A stretch of 64,000 nt of DNA from Polyangium jinanense (GCF_028435365.1 NZ_JAGTJJ010000050.1:1-64000); one strand, 5' to 3'. Shown: positions 8,825-17,667, numbered from the stretch's first letter. Translations and numbers: made by a program. Notes: generated from the sequence alone by a model not told the origin.

Positions 8825-9487
8825 ATGCACGCAGCGTACGAGCACTTCAAAGAAGGTGGATGGGGCATGTGGCCCATCTTGTTCTGGTCGATCCTCACGA
8901 TCGGCATCATCGTGGAGCGCTCCATCTATCTGTTCGGCGCGTCGATCAACAAGGACGTCTTCCTCGCCACGATGCAGAAGTGCATCCTCGCGGGTGACGT
9001 GGCCAAGGCCGTCAAGATGTGCTCCGCCGCCAACGCGCCGCTCGCCCGCATCGTGCAGGCTGGCCTCGTGAAGGTGAACCGTCCGGACGAGGAAGTTCAG
9101 GCTGCGATGGACGAGGCCGCGCTCCGCGAGCTTCCGCGCCTCAGCAAGAACACCGCGTACCTCGGCCTCCTCGCGAACCTCGCGATGCTCTCGGGCCTCC
9201 TCGGCACCGTGACGGGTCTCATCATGGCATTCGGCTCCGTCTCCGGTGAGTCGATCGATCCGAGCCAGAAGGCGCGCGTTCTCGCGGCAGGCATCTCGGA
9301 GGCCATGAACTGCACGGCGTTCGGCCTCGCCGTCGCGATCATCGCCCTCATCGGCTTCGCCATTCTCAACGGCAAGACGCAGCACCTCGAGGACGACATC
9401 AACGAGGCGTCGGTCATGGTGCTGAACCTCGTCGTGACGAACCGCCAGAAGGTGAACGTCGCGGCCGTGGGCCAGGCGGCTGCCTGA
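8825..9487 (+). CDS. MotA/TolQ/ExbB proton-channel protein (right module)
   Basis: 220-residue TolQ/ExbB-like channel protein. The N-terminal helix follows HFKEGGWGMWPILFW, a layout shared with the left-module paralogue. The two pore helices carry SGLLGTVTGLIMAF and NCTAFGLAVAIIAL. A strong GGAGG lies 9 bases before the ATG. It is the first gene of a rightward cluster followed by two tolR-type genes and a membrane-anchored unknown protein. A GC-rich hairpin directly after the gene (9499-9526) could raise its output above that of the downstream genes, as expected if the channel protein is needed in excess (pentamer to dimer). The target of the energised complex is unknown. Confidence 0.92.
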   Translation: MHAAYEHFKEGGWGMWPILFWSILTIGIIVERSIYLFGASINKDVFLATMQKCILAGDVAKAVKMCSAANAPLARIVQAGLVKVNRPDEEVQAAMDEAALRELPRLSKNTAYLGLLANLAMLSGLLGTVTGLIMAFGSVSGESIDPSQKARVLAAGISEAMNCTAFGLAVAIIALIGFAILNGKTQHLEDDINEASVMVLNLVVTNRQKVNVAAVGQAAA

Positions 9488-9498
9488 AATCCACCTCC

Positions 9499-9526
9499 GG
9501 GGCGGCGCCTGCGCCCGCGCCGCCCC
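9499..9526 (+). terminator. GC-rich hairpin after right-module tolQ
   Basis: Nine-base-pair stem ggggcggcg / cgccgcccc with a 10-base loop, 12 bases after the stop. There is no T run, so it is more likely an attenuator or mRNA-stabilising hairpin between tolQ and tolR than a full stop. The gap to the next gene is 193 bases and may hold an internal promoter. Confidence 0.45.
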
Positions 9527-9680
9527 CGCCGTGATCTCGGGAGAAACTTTCACCCAGATCCGTTGTCGTACAAAGGGCAATGCCCTGCCCACGAGGGCGG
9601 GCAACGGTAGCGTGTAGGGGGCGCGTCATGCGTCCCCATCGCAGTACGCTCGCGAGAGCGAGCATCGCAGGAGGCAGCCC

Positions 9681-10238
9681 ATGGGTGGCGTAGACGTAGG
9701 CAGCGAGGGCGGCAAAAAGAAGGCGACGAACGCGGAAATCAACATGGTCCCGTTCATCGACCTGTTGATGTGCACGATCGCGTTCCTCTTGATCACGGCT
9801 GTGTGGGTCACGAACTCGCGCATGAACGCGGACGCGCAGGTGCCTGGGCCGCCGAACCCCGACAAGGAACTCACGCCGCAGACGCCCGAGAAGGTGCTGA
9901 ATCTGCACATCGGCGAGAGCGATTTCGCGCTCGTGTGGAAGCAGGGCGCGACCGTCGTGAGCGAGGTGCGTGTCCCCAAGCCGCCGCCGAGTGACAGCGC
10001 CGTGATCCGGTATTCGGACCTCGCGAAGAAGATCGAGGCCGAGTGGAACACCAACGGCAGCCATCGCGATCCGAGCGACAAGAAGCTCGATCAGGCGATC
10101 ATGCACACCGACAACCGCACTCCTTTCAAGGAGATCGTCGCGGTGCTCGACGCGCTCTACGCGACGAAGCGCAAGGTGAAGCTTGAGGCTGGGGAGAAGG
10201 ATCTCCCGGCCTTCAACATGACGTTCTCCGTCCGCTGA
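9681..10238 (+). CDS. ExbD/TolR-family proton-channel subunit (right module, first)
   Basis: 185-residue TolR/ExbD-like protein. Short Gly/Lys-rich cytoplasmic tail, one helix (about 22-44) with the essential Asp at D27 in NMVPFIDLLMCTIAF, then a periplasmic domain of about 140 residues. The start is supported by GGAGG 8 bases upstream of the ATG. The next tolR-type gene follows after 15 bases. With the preceding TolQ-like protein it should form an inner-membrane proton-driven unit. Confidence 0.9.
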   Translation: MGGVDVGSEGGKKKATNAEINMVPFIDLLMCTIAFLLITAVWVTNSRMNADAQVPGPPNPDKELTPQTPEKVLNLHIGESDFALVWKQGATVVSEVRVPKPPPSDSAVIRYSDLAKKIEAEWNTNGSHRDPSDKKLDQAIMHTDNRTPFKEIVAVLDALYATKRKVKLEAGEKDLPAFNMTFSVR

Positions 10239-10253
10239 GCAAGGAGACCTGAG

Positions 10254-10841
10254 ATGGGTGGCCACGCCAAACCTCCGGCGAAACATCACAACCCGCACGC
10301 CCACGTCATCCACCAGCCTGGCCGGCGGTTGATGCACCACATCCCGCTGAAGTTCGTGTGGAACAAGGTAGCGGGACACGGCAGGCGGAGCGGCAACGCC
10401 GCGCTGAACCTGGTCAGCTTCATCGACTTCTTGATCACCACCGTCATCTTCCTCCTGATGTCCTTCTCGGCGTCCGGTGAGATCACGGTCGACAAGAACG
10501 TCAAGCTGCCGAAGGCCGAAAACGTCGAGGACATCATCGACGCGCCGATGGTCGCCGTGAACGGCAACCAGATCCTCGTCGACGGCACGCTCGCCGGCTC
10601 GACGCGCGCGATCGAGGAGCTCGGCCGTATGCAGAAGATCGACGAGCTCTTCAACCTCCTGAAGAACAAGCGCGAGCTCTGGAAGCAGGTGCAGCCGAAC
10701 AAGCCGTTCCCCGGCGTCTGCATCCTCCAGGTCGATCAGAACGTGCCCGCGATCGTCGTGAAGAGCGTCTTCCAGACCGCTGCGTTCGCCGGTTATCCGA
10801 ACGTCAGCTTCATGGTCGCCAAGCTCCCCAAGAGCGGCTGA
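10254..10841 (+). CDS. ExbD/TolR-family subunit with histidine-rich tail (right module, second)
   Basis: 195-residue TolR/ExbD-like protein. The helix begins near residue 50 and carries D58 in NLVSFIDFLITTVIF. The cytoplasmic tail is unusually long and His-rich: eight His in the first 29 residues, including HH at 11-12 and 28-29. That is not a usual feature of TolR and might bind metal or sense pH, though this is inference. The periplasmic part ends with a VVKSVFQTAAFAGY segment resembling the C-terminal region of ExbD proteins. It lies 15 bases after the first tolR-type gene and 11 before the next gene, so the three are one transcription unit. Confidence 0.88.
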   Translation: MGGHAKPPAKHHNPHAHVIHQPGRRLMHHIPLKFVWNKVAGHGRRSGNAALNLVSFIDFLITTVIFLLMSFSASGEITVDKNVKLPKAENVEDIIDAPMVAVNGNQILVDGTLAGSTRAIEELGRMQKIDELFNLLKNKRELWKQVQPNKPFPGVCILQVDQNVPAIVVKSVFQTAAFAGYPNVSFMVAKLPKSG

Positions 10842-10852
10842 AAGCTACCCCC

Positions 10853-11884
10853 ATGCCGCCCAGCGCGGATGAACGACCCCGCGGCCTGCCCTCGCTGATC
10901 CAGTCCAAGCAGGACCGCGGGGCAGGCCGTATGCGTTGGCCCGCCCCCAAGGTCTGGGCCTGGATCGGCCTCGTGATGGCCGTTACGGTCATCATCCAGT
11001 GGAAGTGGTCCCAAGGCCGCCTCGAGAGCGAACGAAGCGGCGTCCTCGCCAAACAACGCGCCGTCGTCGCCGAGCTCGGTCCCCGCTGGTTCCCCTTGCG
11101 TGACCGGATCGAGCGCTGGACGGTCGACCTCGCGAAAGACCCGGCCCCGGACGTCGTCGAGACGGAGATCCTCAAGGCCTGGAACTTCCGCGACAAACCC
11201 GGCATCTACCTCCGCCTCGACGCCGACCAGGCCACGAGCGCGGATGCCATCCGCAAAGCCGCGAACGATTCGTTGCGGGATGGTTTCACCGCCTGCCTGT
11301 TCACGGCGGAAAACAAGAACCAGCTCTCCGACAAGGAGTGCAAGCTCACCCGAGATTGCGCCTTCGGCGAGATCTGCAACGAGCTCGATCGCTGCGCGCC
11401 GCCCGCGCAACCCTACAACCTGCGCGTCGCGTACCGAGCGATGCGTATCCTCTCCGAGGACTGGGTGCGGGAGGCGCAGGAAGCATCGGGTGAGCTGAAG
11501 CTGCGCGCGCTCACGAGCTTTTTCGAGGACGCGGTCCGCGACGACATTCCGATCGCGGTCGATCTGCTCACCCGCGCGCAGTACTTCGCCGTCGTCCTCG
11601 ACGAGACGCCGCCGAACTTCCAGGTCCCCGCGGGCATGTCGAAGTCCGAGGCCTTGCGCGCCGTGCCCCATGCGTCGCGCGTCGGCATCTGGCGGCTTTC
11701 GGACAACAAGCTCGTCCTCCGCATCCGCCGCTCGCCCGAGGTGGAGCTCAAGATGGCCGGCGCGCAGCTCGATGAGCGCGTCGTGAACGCCCAGAAGCGT
11801 CAGGCCTTGAGCTGCGCGCTCGCGAACACCGTTCGCGACGCGATGGGTGATGCCCAGGCGGGTGTCGTCCCTCCCACGCCGTAA
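10853..11884 (+). CDS. Membrane-anchored protein of unknown function in the tolQRR cluster
   Basis: 343 residues, not recognised as a known family. An N-terminal Pro-rich segment is followed by one helix (about 35-53, WAWIGLVMAVTVIIQW) and a large, probably periplasmic domain. A short Cys cluster near residues 146-182 (CLF, then CKLTRDCAFGEICNELDRC) resembles the Cys-rich mini-motif of the surface lipoproteins at 42940-45125. It starts 11 bases after the second tolR-type gene, so it belongs to the same operon. A single-spanning protein at the end of a tolQRR operon is a natural candidate for the periplasmic effector (the TolA/TonB position), but no TonB-type C-terminal domain is visible. Confidence 0.75.
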   Translation: MPPSADERPRGLPSLIQSKQDRGAGRMRWPAPKVWAWIGLVMAVTVIIQWKWSQGRLESERSGVLAKQRAVVAELGPRWFPLRDRIERWTVDLAKDPAPDVVETEILKAWNFRDKPGIYLRLDADQATSADAIRKAANDSLRDGFTACLFTAENKNQLSDKECKLTRDCAFGEICNELDRCAPPAQPYNLRVAYRAMRILSEDWVREAQEASGELKLRALTSFFEDAVRDDIPIAVDLLTRAQYFAVVLDETPPNFQVPAGMSKSEALRAVPHASRVGIWRLSDNKLVLRIRRSPEVELKMAGAQLDERVVNAQKRQALSCALANTVRDAMGDAQAGVVPPTP

Positions 11885-11895
11885 GACGCGCCGCC

Positions 11896-13158
11896 TCAGT
11901 TTTCCGGAAAAACCCGCGCCAGGATGTGCAGATCCGTGAGGTTCTGCCCCGTCGGGCCCGTGTCGATCGCCGTGCCGAGGGCACGGTGGATCGGAGCGTC
12001 GTCGTAGCCGGCGAGGGCTGCGTCGATTCGTGTTGCATCGAAGTCACCCGCCGCGCCGGAGCTCACGACCGCGCCCGCGGCGGAGGAGCTTCCGTCGGTG
12101 CCGTCCGAGGCACCGCAGAGGAGCGCGACGCCCGGCGGGAGTTTTTTCAGGGCAGCCAGCGCGACCCAGCCCGCGCGTCCGCCACGTCCACGCACGGGCG
12201 GTAAGGCGAGCGTCGGCTCGCAGGCGACGACGATCGCGCTCCCCGGGGCGAGGGCCGCGGCCTGCGCGAGGCGTTTTTCCACCACATCACGCGCGTCGCC
12301 GCCTTCGGGTGGGTCGATCCGGACGGAAAAACCCCCAGCGGAAAGGTGTGCGGCGGCCACGCGGGCGAAGTCCTCGGGGCCGGCGAGCAGGTGAGCCTCG
12401 GTGCGCGTGGGAAAGGGTTGTTCCGTTGTGTCGTCGAGGTAAGGGGCGAGGCGCGCGGCGAGCTCTGCCGGCGCGTATCGGGCGAGCGCGGCGCGAGCTT
12501 CGGCCGCGGTCGTGGGATCCGGGACCGTGGGGCCGGAGCCGATGTCGTGGAGTGCGCCGCCGACGACGTCGGAGAGGGCGAGCGTCTGCACGAGCGCGGG
12601 CGCTGCCGCGGCAGCGAGGCGTCCGCCCTTGATGCGCGAGAGGTGGCGGCGGACGAGGTTCACGTCGTGGATGGGCGCGCCGCCTTCGAGGAGCGCGCGG
12701 ACGACGCGGCGTTCGTCCTCGAGCTCGAGTCCGGGCGGAGGCAACACGAGGAGCGCGGAGCTGCCGCCCGAGATCAACGCGAGGACGAAATCCTTGGGGC
12801 CGAGGCCATCGACTTGCGCGAGGGCCGCATGGGCGGCTGCGACGCTGCGTTCGTCGGGGACAGGGTGCGCCGCGCGGAGGACGACGGGCGCGCTTCGGAG
12901 ATCGAGTCCGCGAAAGTCGGTGGGCGCGCCGTCGACGGTCACGACGAGCGTGCCCTCGATGGAATCGCCCCAGCGGGAAAGGGCGCCTTGTGCCATCGCG
13001 GCGGCCGCTTTGCCCGCGGCGAAGAGCCGGACGCGCGCGCCCTCGGGAGGTCGCGGGGGCAAGGCCTCGGCGACGAGGCGCGCGGGGTCGAGCGCGGAAA
13101 GGCTTTCGAGGAAGACCTCGGCGAGGACGCGCCGCAGGGCCTCCTCGGCGGCGCTCAT
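11896..13158 (-). CDS. Glycerate 2-kinase, MOFRL/DUF4147 family
   Basis: 420-residue cytoplasmic kinase phosphorylating D-glycerate to 2-phosphoglycerate in glyoxylate, serine or tartrate use. The N-terminal domain has LFAAGKAAAAMA and the SGGSSALL loop. The C-terminal MOFRL domain has GASDGTDGSSSAAGAVV. The reading frame is open farther upstream, but the ATG at 13158, overlapping the upstream gene's stop by 4 bases, begins a normal family N-terminus (MSAAEEALRRVLAEVF). Last gene of a three-gene coupled set with an HD hydrolase and a secreted protein; the functional link among the three is not obvious. Its 3' end faces the unknown gene ending at 11884, with 11 bases between. Confidence 0.9.
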   Translation of the reverse strand: MSAAEEALRRVLAEVFLESLSALDPARLVAEALPPRPPEGARVRLFAAGKAAAAMAQGALSRWGDSIEGTLVVTVDGAPTDFRGLDLRSAPVVLRAAHPVPDERSVAAAHAALAQVDGLGPKDFVLALISGGSSALLVLPPPGLELEDERRVVRALLEGGAPIHDVNLVRRHLSRIKGGRLAAAAAPALVQTLALSDVVGGALHDIGSGPTVPDPTTAAEARAALARYAPAELAARLAPYLDDTTEQPFPTRTEAHLLAGPEDFARVAAAHLSAGGFSVRIDPPEGGDARDVVEKRLAQAAALAPGSAIVVACEPTLALPPVRGRGGRAGWVALAALKKLPPGVALLCGASDGTDGSSSAAGAVVSSGAAGDFDATRIDAALAGYDDAPIHRALGTAIDTGPTGQNLTDLHILARVFPEN

Positions 13159-13814
13159 CGCACGAGCCGATCGGCCGCGTCCACGAGGTGAACGGGGACG
13201 ATGTGGCGCCAGGCGAGCGTGACCGAGAGCAGCGCGCCCTGGTCGATCAGGCGGAAAGGACCCGCGTCGGTGAACGCGCTCGGCCGGATGCGGAGCGCGC
13301 CCCGCACACCGAGAATCGGCCCCGTGGCCGTGGCGAAAAATGGGATGCCGATCCCCATGGAGAACTCGAACCCCGGCTCGGCGCCAAACGTGCCTCCACG
13401 CGGTGCTTCCCAGAAGGCGCCCATGCCGAGGGCGAACGAGTCGAGGACGAGGTCGAGGCGCGCAGGACCACGCTCCAGGTTCGTCGCGAAGCGGCCGAGG
13501 AAGAGCGGCTCGAGCACCACGCCGGCCGCGATCGATCGCGTGACCGCCGGGCCGTCCGTGCCGAGGGCGTCCGTGTAGTGCACGTACAGGCCCGCGGACG
13601 AGAGGTACAGGAGGGACGCGTGCGCGGCGAGCGCGGGGCCTCCGCGGGCGAACGCGGCGCCGGCCCCGATGCGCATGTCGAGGTCGCCGTCGAGGCGCCC
13701 GTACACGCCGTCGGGCCCGTCGTCCTCGGCGCGCGCGGCCGCGGCCGAGCTTGCGAGCGCGAGCAGCACGGCGAGGCCCGCGCCGCGCGCCCAAGAGACG
13801 CGCGCGCGGCTCAA
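13155..13814 (-). CDS. Secreted beta-rich protein, probable outer-membrane protein
   Basis: 219 residues. An N-terminal signal peptide (basic MSRARVSWARG, hydrophobic core, AAARA-ED cleavage) is followed by alternating hydrophobic strands and Gly/aromatic turns ending near LLSVTLAWRHIVPVHL, the look of a small outer-membrane barrel of the kind common in myxobacteria. No known family recognised. It overlaps both neighbours by 4 bases, so it is translated with the HD hydrolase and the glycerate kinase. Localisation is well supported; function is unknown. Confidence 0.72.
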   Translation of the reverse strand: MSRARVSWARGAGLAVLLALASSAAAARAEDDGPDGVYGRLDGDLDMRIGAGAAFARGGPALAAHASLLYLSSAGLYVHYTDALGTDGPAVTRSIAAGVVLEPLFLGRFATNLERGPARLDLVLDSFALGMGAFWEAPRGGTFGAEPGFEFSMGIGIPFFATATGPILGVRGALRIRPSAFTDAGPFRLIDQGALLSVTLAWRHIVPVHLVDAADRLVR

Positions 13815-15169
13815 CGGACGAACGCCTCCCGCATCGCGTCGCGCAGCTCCGGGGCGAAGATCAGCCGGCAGCGGGTGAGCGTCTCGTTGCGCAGACGATC
13901 GAGCAAGAACGAAACCTCCGACGGGGGACGGGGCCTGCCCTTCGGGAAGACCACGTGCAGCGAGTCGTCCTCGGCATACGGCGTGTCCGTCGCGACGTCG
14001 AGGCCCACGTAGAGGTCCGGATCGAGCCCCTGCTCCGCGGCGATCGCGCGCGCGGCGGCGAGCGCCTTCGTTCGCGCCTCCTCGTCGAGCGCGCCGAACG
14101 CGTGGCTCGTGGATCCCTCGTCCTCCCCTTGCGCCTCGGGCGATAGCTCGATCGTCTTGAAGAGCGAGCGCGCGCGGAGCCTCCGGCAGAGATCACTCAG
14201 CGTCGGGTCCTTCGCGTCCTCCCACGCGTGGATGGCGCCGAGCAGGACCTGGTCGTCGAGGTCGAGGTACTGCTCGAGCGTGGGTACGTCCCCGGCGGCG
14301 ACGGCGGCGATCGCGGGTGGCAGGACGGGCAGGCGCGTGCCATCCACGACGAGCGCGAGGGCACGACGAAGGATCGCGCCGATCATCCACTCGGCCGCGC
14401 GCGTCGCTTTGTGAAAGTAGACCTGTTGGAACATGAAGTAGCGCGCGAGCAGGAACGACTCGATCGCGACGATGCCCTTCTGCCCGTCGATGGCGAGCGA
14501 GGGCGCGTGGTGGCCGGGTGGGCCGCTCGGCTCGCTGAAGCGGAGGCTGCGGAGCAGCCACGGCAGGTCGTAGTCGCCGTAGCGCACGCCTGTCGCGTGC
14601 GCGTCGCGCAGGAGGTAGTCGCAGCGATCGACGTCGAAGGTGCCGCTGACCGCGCGCGCAAGGTAGGGCAGCTCGTGCTTGCCTGCGACGAGATCGGCCA
14701 CGCGTCGCGGCAGGCTCGGGTCGTCCTCGGCGAGGATCTGGTGCAGCTCGCATGCCGGGTCGAGCAGGATTCGGGCGGTCCATGTCTCGTGCTCAACGGC
14801 GCCTGGCATCGCAGCCTCGAACAGATGCGAGAGCGGCCCGTGCCCCACGTCGTGAAGCAGCGCCGCCGCGATGGCATCGCGCGCGCGTTCGCTCGTCACG
14901 CGTTGCCAGAACGGCAGCTCTCGATCGATCTGCCTGAGCCGCACGAGCAGAAGTTTCATCACGTGCGCGGCGCCGATCGCGTGCGAGAAGCGCGTGTGCT
15001 CCGCGCCCGGGTACGCGAGCGAGGTGAGCCCGAGCTGGCGGATACGCCGAAGCCGCTGCATCTCTCGTGCGCCGAGGAGTCGCGGCACGATCGAGTCTTC
15101 TTCACTTTCGAACGCGACGAGCCCATGCACCGGGTCACGCAGGATCACGCTTGTCCTCCAGGAATCCAT
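13811..15169 (-). CDS. HD-domain phosphohydrolase (dGTPase-like family)
   Basis: 452-residue metal-dependent phosphohydrolase of the HD superfamily, in the branch with the N-terminus DPVHG-(I/L)-x-F and AYPGAEHTRFSHAIGAAH. Metal-site residues visible: H63 (FSHAIG), H106-D107 (LLHDVGHGPLSHLFE, with H110 and H115) and an Asp near 181 in FDVDRCDYLLRDAHATGV. Relatives hydrolyse nucleoside triphosphates or related phosphoesters; the substrate here is not known. The ATG at 15169 gives the standard family N-terminus. First of three coupled genes read leftward, with a 282-base divergent gap to the gene at 15452. Confidence 0.9.
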   Translation of the reverse strand: MDSWRTSVILRDPVHGLVAFESEEDSIVPRLLGAREMQRLRRIRQLGLTSLAYPGAEHTRFSHAIGAAHVMKLLLVRLRQIDRELPFWQRVTSERARDAIAAALLHDVGHGPLSHLFEAAMPGAVEHETWTARILLDPACELHQILAEDDPSLPRRVADLVAGKHELPYLARAVSGTFDVDRCDYLLRDAHATGVRYGDYDLPWLLRSLRFSEPSGPPGHHAPSLAIDGQKGIVAIESFLLARYFMFQQVYFHKATRAAEWMIGAILRRALALVVDGTRLPVLPPAIAAVAAGDVPTLEQYLDLDDQVLLGAIHAWEDAKDPTLSDLCRRLRARSLFKTIELSPEAQGEDEGSTSHAFGALDEEARTKALAAARAIAAEQGLDPDLYVGLDVATDTPYAEDDSLHVVFPKGRPRPPSEVSFLLDRLRNETLTRCRLIFAPELRDAMREAFVR

Positions 15170-15451
15170 CGTAGTCCCGCATCACTTGTCCGGCATCTCC
15201 TGCGCGCATCGGGAGTTCCCTGACGCCTTCGATCACGCTCAAAAAATTCCCGGAAAAACCCATGTCGAAATCCAGTCGTGGTAGCAGCGGAGCCCATGCG
15301 AGGCGCGCGAGATGCGCACGAAAACGGCGCGAAGACACGCAGAAATGCGCCGATTGGGGGGTGTCGGTGTTCACTTCGTCGTGTAGTGTCGTTCGTTGGA
15401 CGTGAAGCGAGTTGACGCATCCGAAAACCCTCCTCCCATGTCGGTGATGTC

Positions 15452-17659
15452 ATGACCTCCATCGGCGGACGACACGGCGAAGCCGCTCTGGAACCTGCAC
15501 ACGGTGCCTCGAAGGGACAACGCGCCTCGCGCGCTTTGGACCCCGAGCCCGCGTCCGACGAGACCGGAGGCGGATCGCCCCGCCGGCTCGATCACATCCT
15601 CCGCGCGCTCCCCGACTCCGAGCTCGCGGCGCTCATCCGGCGCCTCGGCATACGCATCGATACGCAGAAGCGCATCGACGCTCCATCGCAGGTCGCCCGC
15701 GCGCTCGTCGGCATCCCCGACGTGCGTGATCCGTCGCGCCTGCAGGCGTCGAGCCGGGAGCTCTTGCACCGGATCGCCGAGGCCGGCGGCGCGCTCGTCG
15801 TGCCGACGCTGCCCTCGGGGCTAGAGCCGCTCGTCGCGCGTGGCGTGGTGTACGCGCGCAAGATCGACGAAGGCATCGAGCTCGTCCTGCCAACCGCGTT
15901 CCTCGTGCAGCTCAAGTCCTGGGAGAGCGAGGACCCGCGCGCCCTCCGCGCGCTCCTCTCGCAGGCGTCCTTCGAAACGGTCAGCGCCGTGGCCGCGCAC
16001 TACCTCGGCCGTCCGGCCACGCCGCCGATCGCGCTCTCGCTCGAAGCCGCATGGGAGACGCTCTGCGACACGGCGCGCTTGCAGTCGGAGGTCGAGCGGC
16101 TCGCGCCGGTCGAGCGTCGGTTGCTCGAAGCGATCGAGGCCGTCGGCGGTGAGGTCGACACGCAGGAGCTGCTCGACCTCGAGCGTGAGCCCATGCGCCT
16201 GCGCGGCGCCACGGGCATCACCGCCAGCCGGCGAGGCGCGGGCTTCGCGCTCGAGCGCCGCGCCTTCCTGATCCCGATCCACCCGAACCGCCACGTCATC
16301 CCGACCGAGATCGCGAACATCGTCGGCGCCGAGCGCCGCAAGGCCCGCGAGGCGCGCCGCGCGCAGATCCGATCGTTCGTCCTCGAAGAAGATCACGCGC
16401 CGCGCCGCGCCCGCTTCGCCCCCGACCCGGGCATGCTCGCGCTCGGCCTGGCGTACGCCGTGCGCGAGCCGGGGAGCGACGTTCGTCCTGGCGTGGGCAC
16501 GCCTCGCTCGCTCCTCGTTCGTCTCGCCCAGCGCTTCGGCCGCGACGTGGAGATGGTCGCGCTCTCGGCTGCGGTCTCGCGCGCCATCGGTTTGTGGGAG
16601 CCGTCCGCCGCTTCCGCGGCCACGCCGCCGGGATCACTCGCCGTGCACGAGCTCGGCCGTGTCCTCTTCGACACGTGGCGCCGCGGCGGCGCGTGGGACG
16701 AAGCGCGCCCCGAGCGCGAGGTGTTACGTGCGGCCTCCGAGGGCCGCGAGTCGAGCCCGATCGGCGCGCTACGCGAGATGGTCATCGACGCGTTGCAAGA
16801 GCTCGGCGAAGGACGCTGGGTGCCGTGGGCCTCGCTCCGCGGCTACCTCGCCGCGGACGATCGCATCGGCGGCGTCGAGCGGCTCCTCCGCCGCTGGGGC
16901 GATCGCACCTCGAACGAGGCGCCCGAGGTCCTCGAGATCACCCGCCGTATCGCGCTCGAGTCCTTGCCGGCGCTCGGCATCATCGACCTCGGCGGCGACG
17001 ATCTCGACGACGGTCCCGCCTTGCGCCTCACGCCGCGCGGCCGCGCCATGCTCGCGGGCACCTCGCCGAGCTTCGATCCGTCCCCGAGCCATTTCGTCGA
17101 GACGCAGATCCTCCAGATCGCCCCCTCGGCGCGGATCGCGCACGTGCTCGCGCTCGTCCCGTTCGCCGAGATCACGCGTATCGGCGACAAGGTCGACCTC
17201 CTCCTCGCGCCCTCGTCGATCGCGCGCGCCCTCTCCGCGGGGCTCGAGAGCGACGCGCTGCGCGCGCGGATCGAGGCCGTCGCGAAGCTCCCCGAGGGCA
17301 TCTCGCAGATGCTCATCCAGGCGAGCGTGGTGATCGGCCGCGCGAGCTTCGTCCCGGCCGCGGGCTTCTTGTGGGTCGAGGACGCGGAGATCCGCGAGCT
17401 CTTGCGCACGCGGCGCCCGGCTTCCGAGCTCTTCATCGATCCGTCCCCGCCATCTGGTTTGCTCCTCGCGCCCGACGTTGATCTCGAGCGCCTCGTACGA
17501 CGCTGTCGCGCGCTCGGCGTCGAGGTCGAGTGCGACGGCAACCTCCTGCGCGCGCGCTCCGTCACGCCGATGCCTTCGAGTCAGGAGGCGCCGTCGCGCG
17601 CGCCTTCGACGAGCCGCGGTCGATCACGGACGCCGGCGCCGCGCACCACGCGCTCCTGA
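15452..17659 (+). CDS. Helicase-associated XPB/Ssl2 N-terminal-domain protein without ATPase
   Basis: 735 residues. The N-terminal half has short helical repeats (LPDSELAALIRRLGIR; RLQASSRELLHRI) like winged-helix/SAP-type modules. The C-terminal region, about residues 540-680, has the pattern of the helicase-associated domain found N-terminal in XPB/Ssl2 (FVETQILQIAPSARIAHVLA, then KLPEGISQMLIQASVVIGR and FLWVEDAEIRELL). There is no Walker A, DEAD/DEAH or helicase lobe anywhere. In many bacteria such stand-alone proteins lie next to an XPB-like helicase; none is seen here. Function is probably nucleic-acid binding or protein scaffolding. The C-terminus is a Ser/Arg/Pro tail. The start is approximate: no clear Shine-Dalgarno. 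Confidence 0.75.
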   Translation: MTSIGGRHGEAALEPAHGASKGQRASRALDPEPASDETGGGSPRRLDHILRALPDSELAALIRRLGIRIDTQKRIDAPSQVARALVGIPDVRDPSRLQASSRELLHRIAEAGGALVVPTLPSGLEPLVARGVVYARKIDEGIELVLPTAFLVQLKSWESEDPRALRALLSQASFETVSAVAAHYLGRPATPPIALSLEAAWETLCDTARLQSEVERLAPVERRLLEAIEAVGGEVDTQELLDLEREPMRLRGATGITASRRGAGFALERRAFLIPIHPNRHVIPTEIANIVGAERRKAREARRAQIRSFVLEEDHAPRRARFAPDPGMLALGLAYAVREPGSDVRPGVGTPRSLLVRLAQRFGRDVEMVALSAAVSRAIGLWEPSAASAATPPGSLAVHELGRVLFDTWRRGGAWDEARPEREVLRAASEGRESSPIGALREMVIDALQELGEGRWVPWASLRGYLAADDRIGGVERLLRRWGDRTSNEAPEVLEITRRIALESLPALGIIDLGGDDLDDGPALRLTPRGRAMLAGTSPSFDPSPSHFVETQILQIAPSARIAHVLALVPFAEITRIGDKVDLLLAPSSIARALSAGLESDALRARIEAVAKLPEGISQMLIQASVVIGRASFVPAAGFLWVEDAEIRELLRTRRPASELFIDPSPPSGLLLAPDVDLERLVRRCRALGVEVECDGNLLRARSVTPMPSSQEAPSRAPSTSRGRSRTPAPRTTRS

Positions 17660-17667
17660 CGGAGGAT

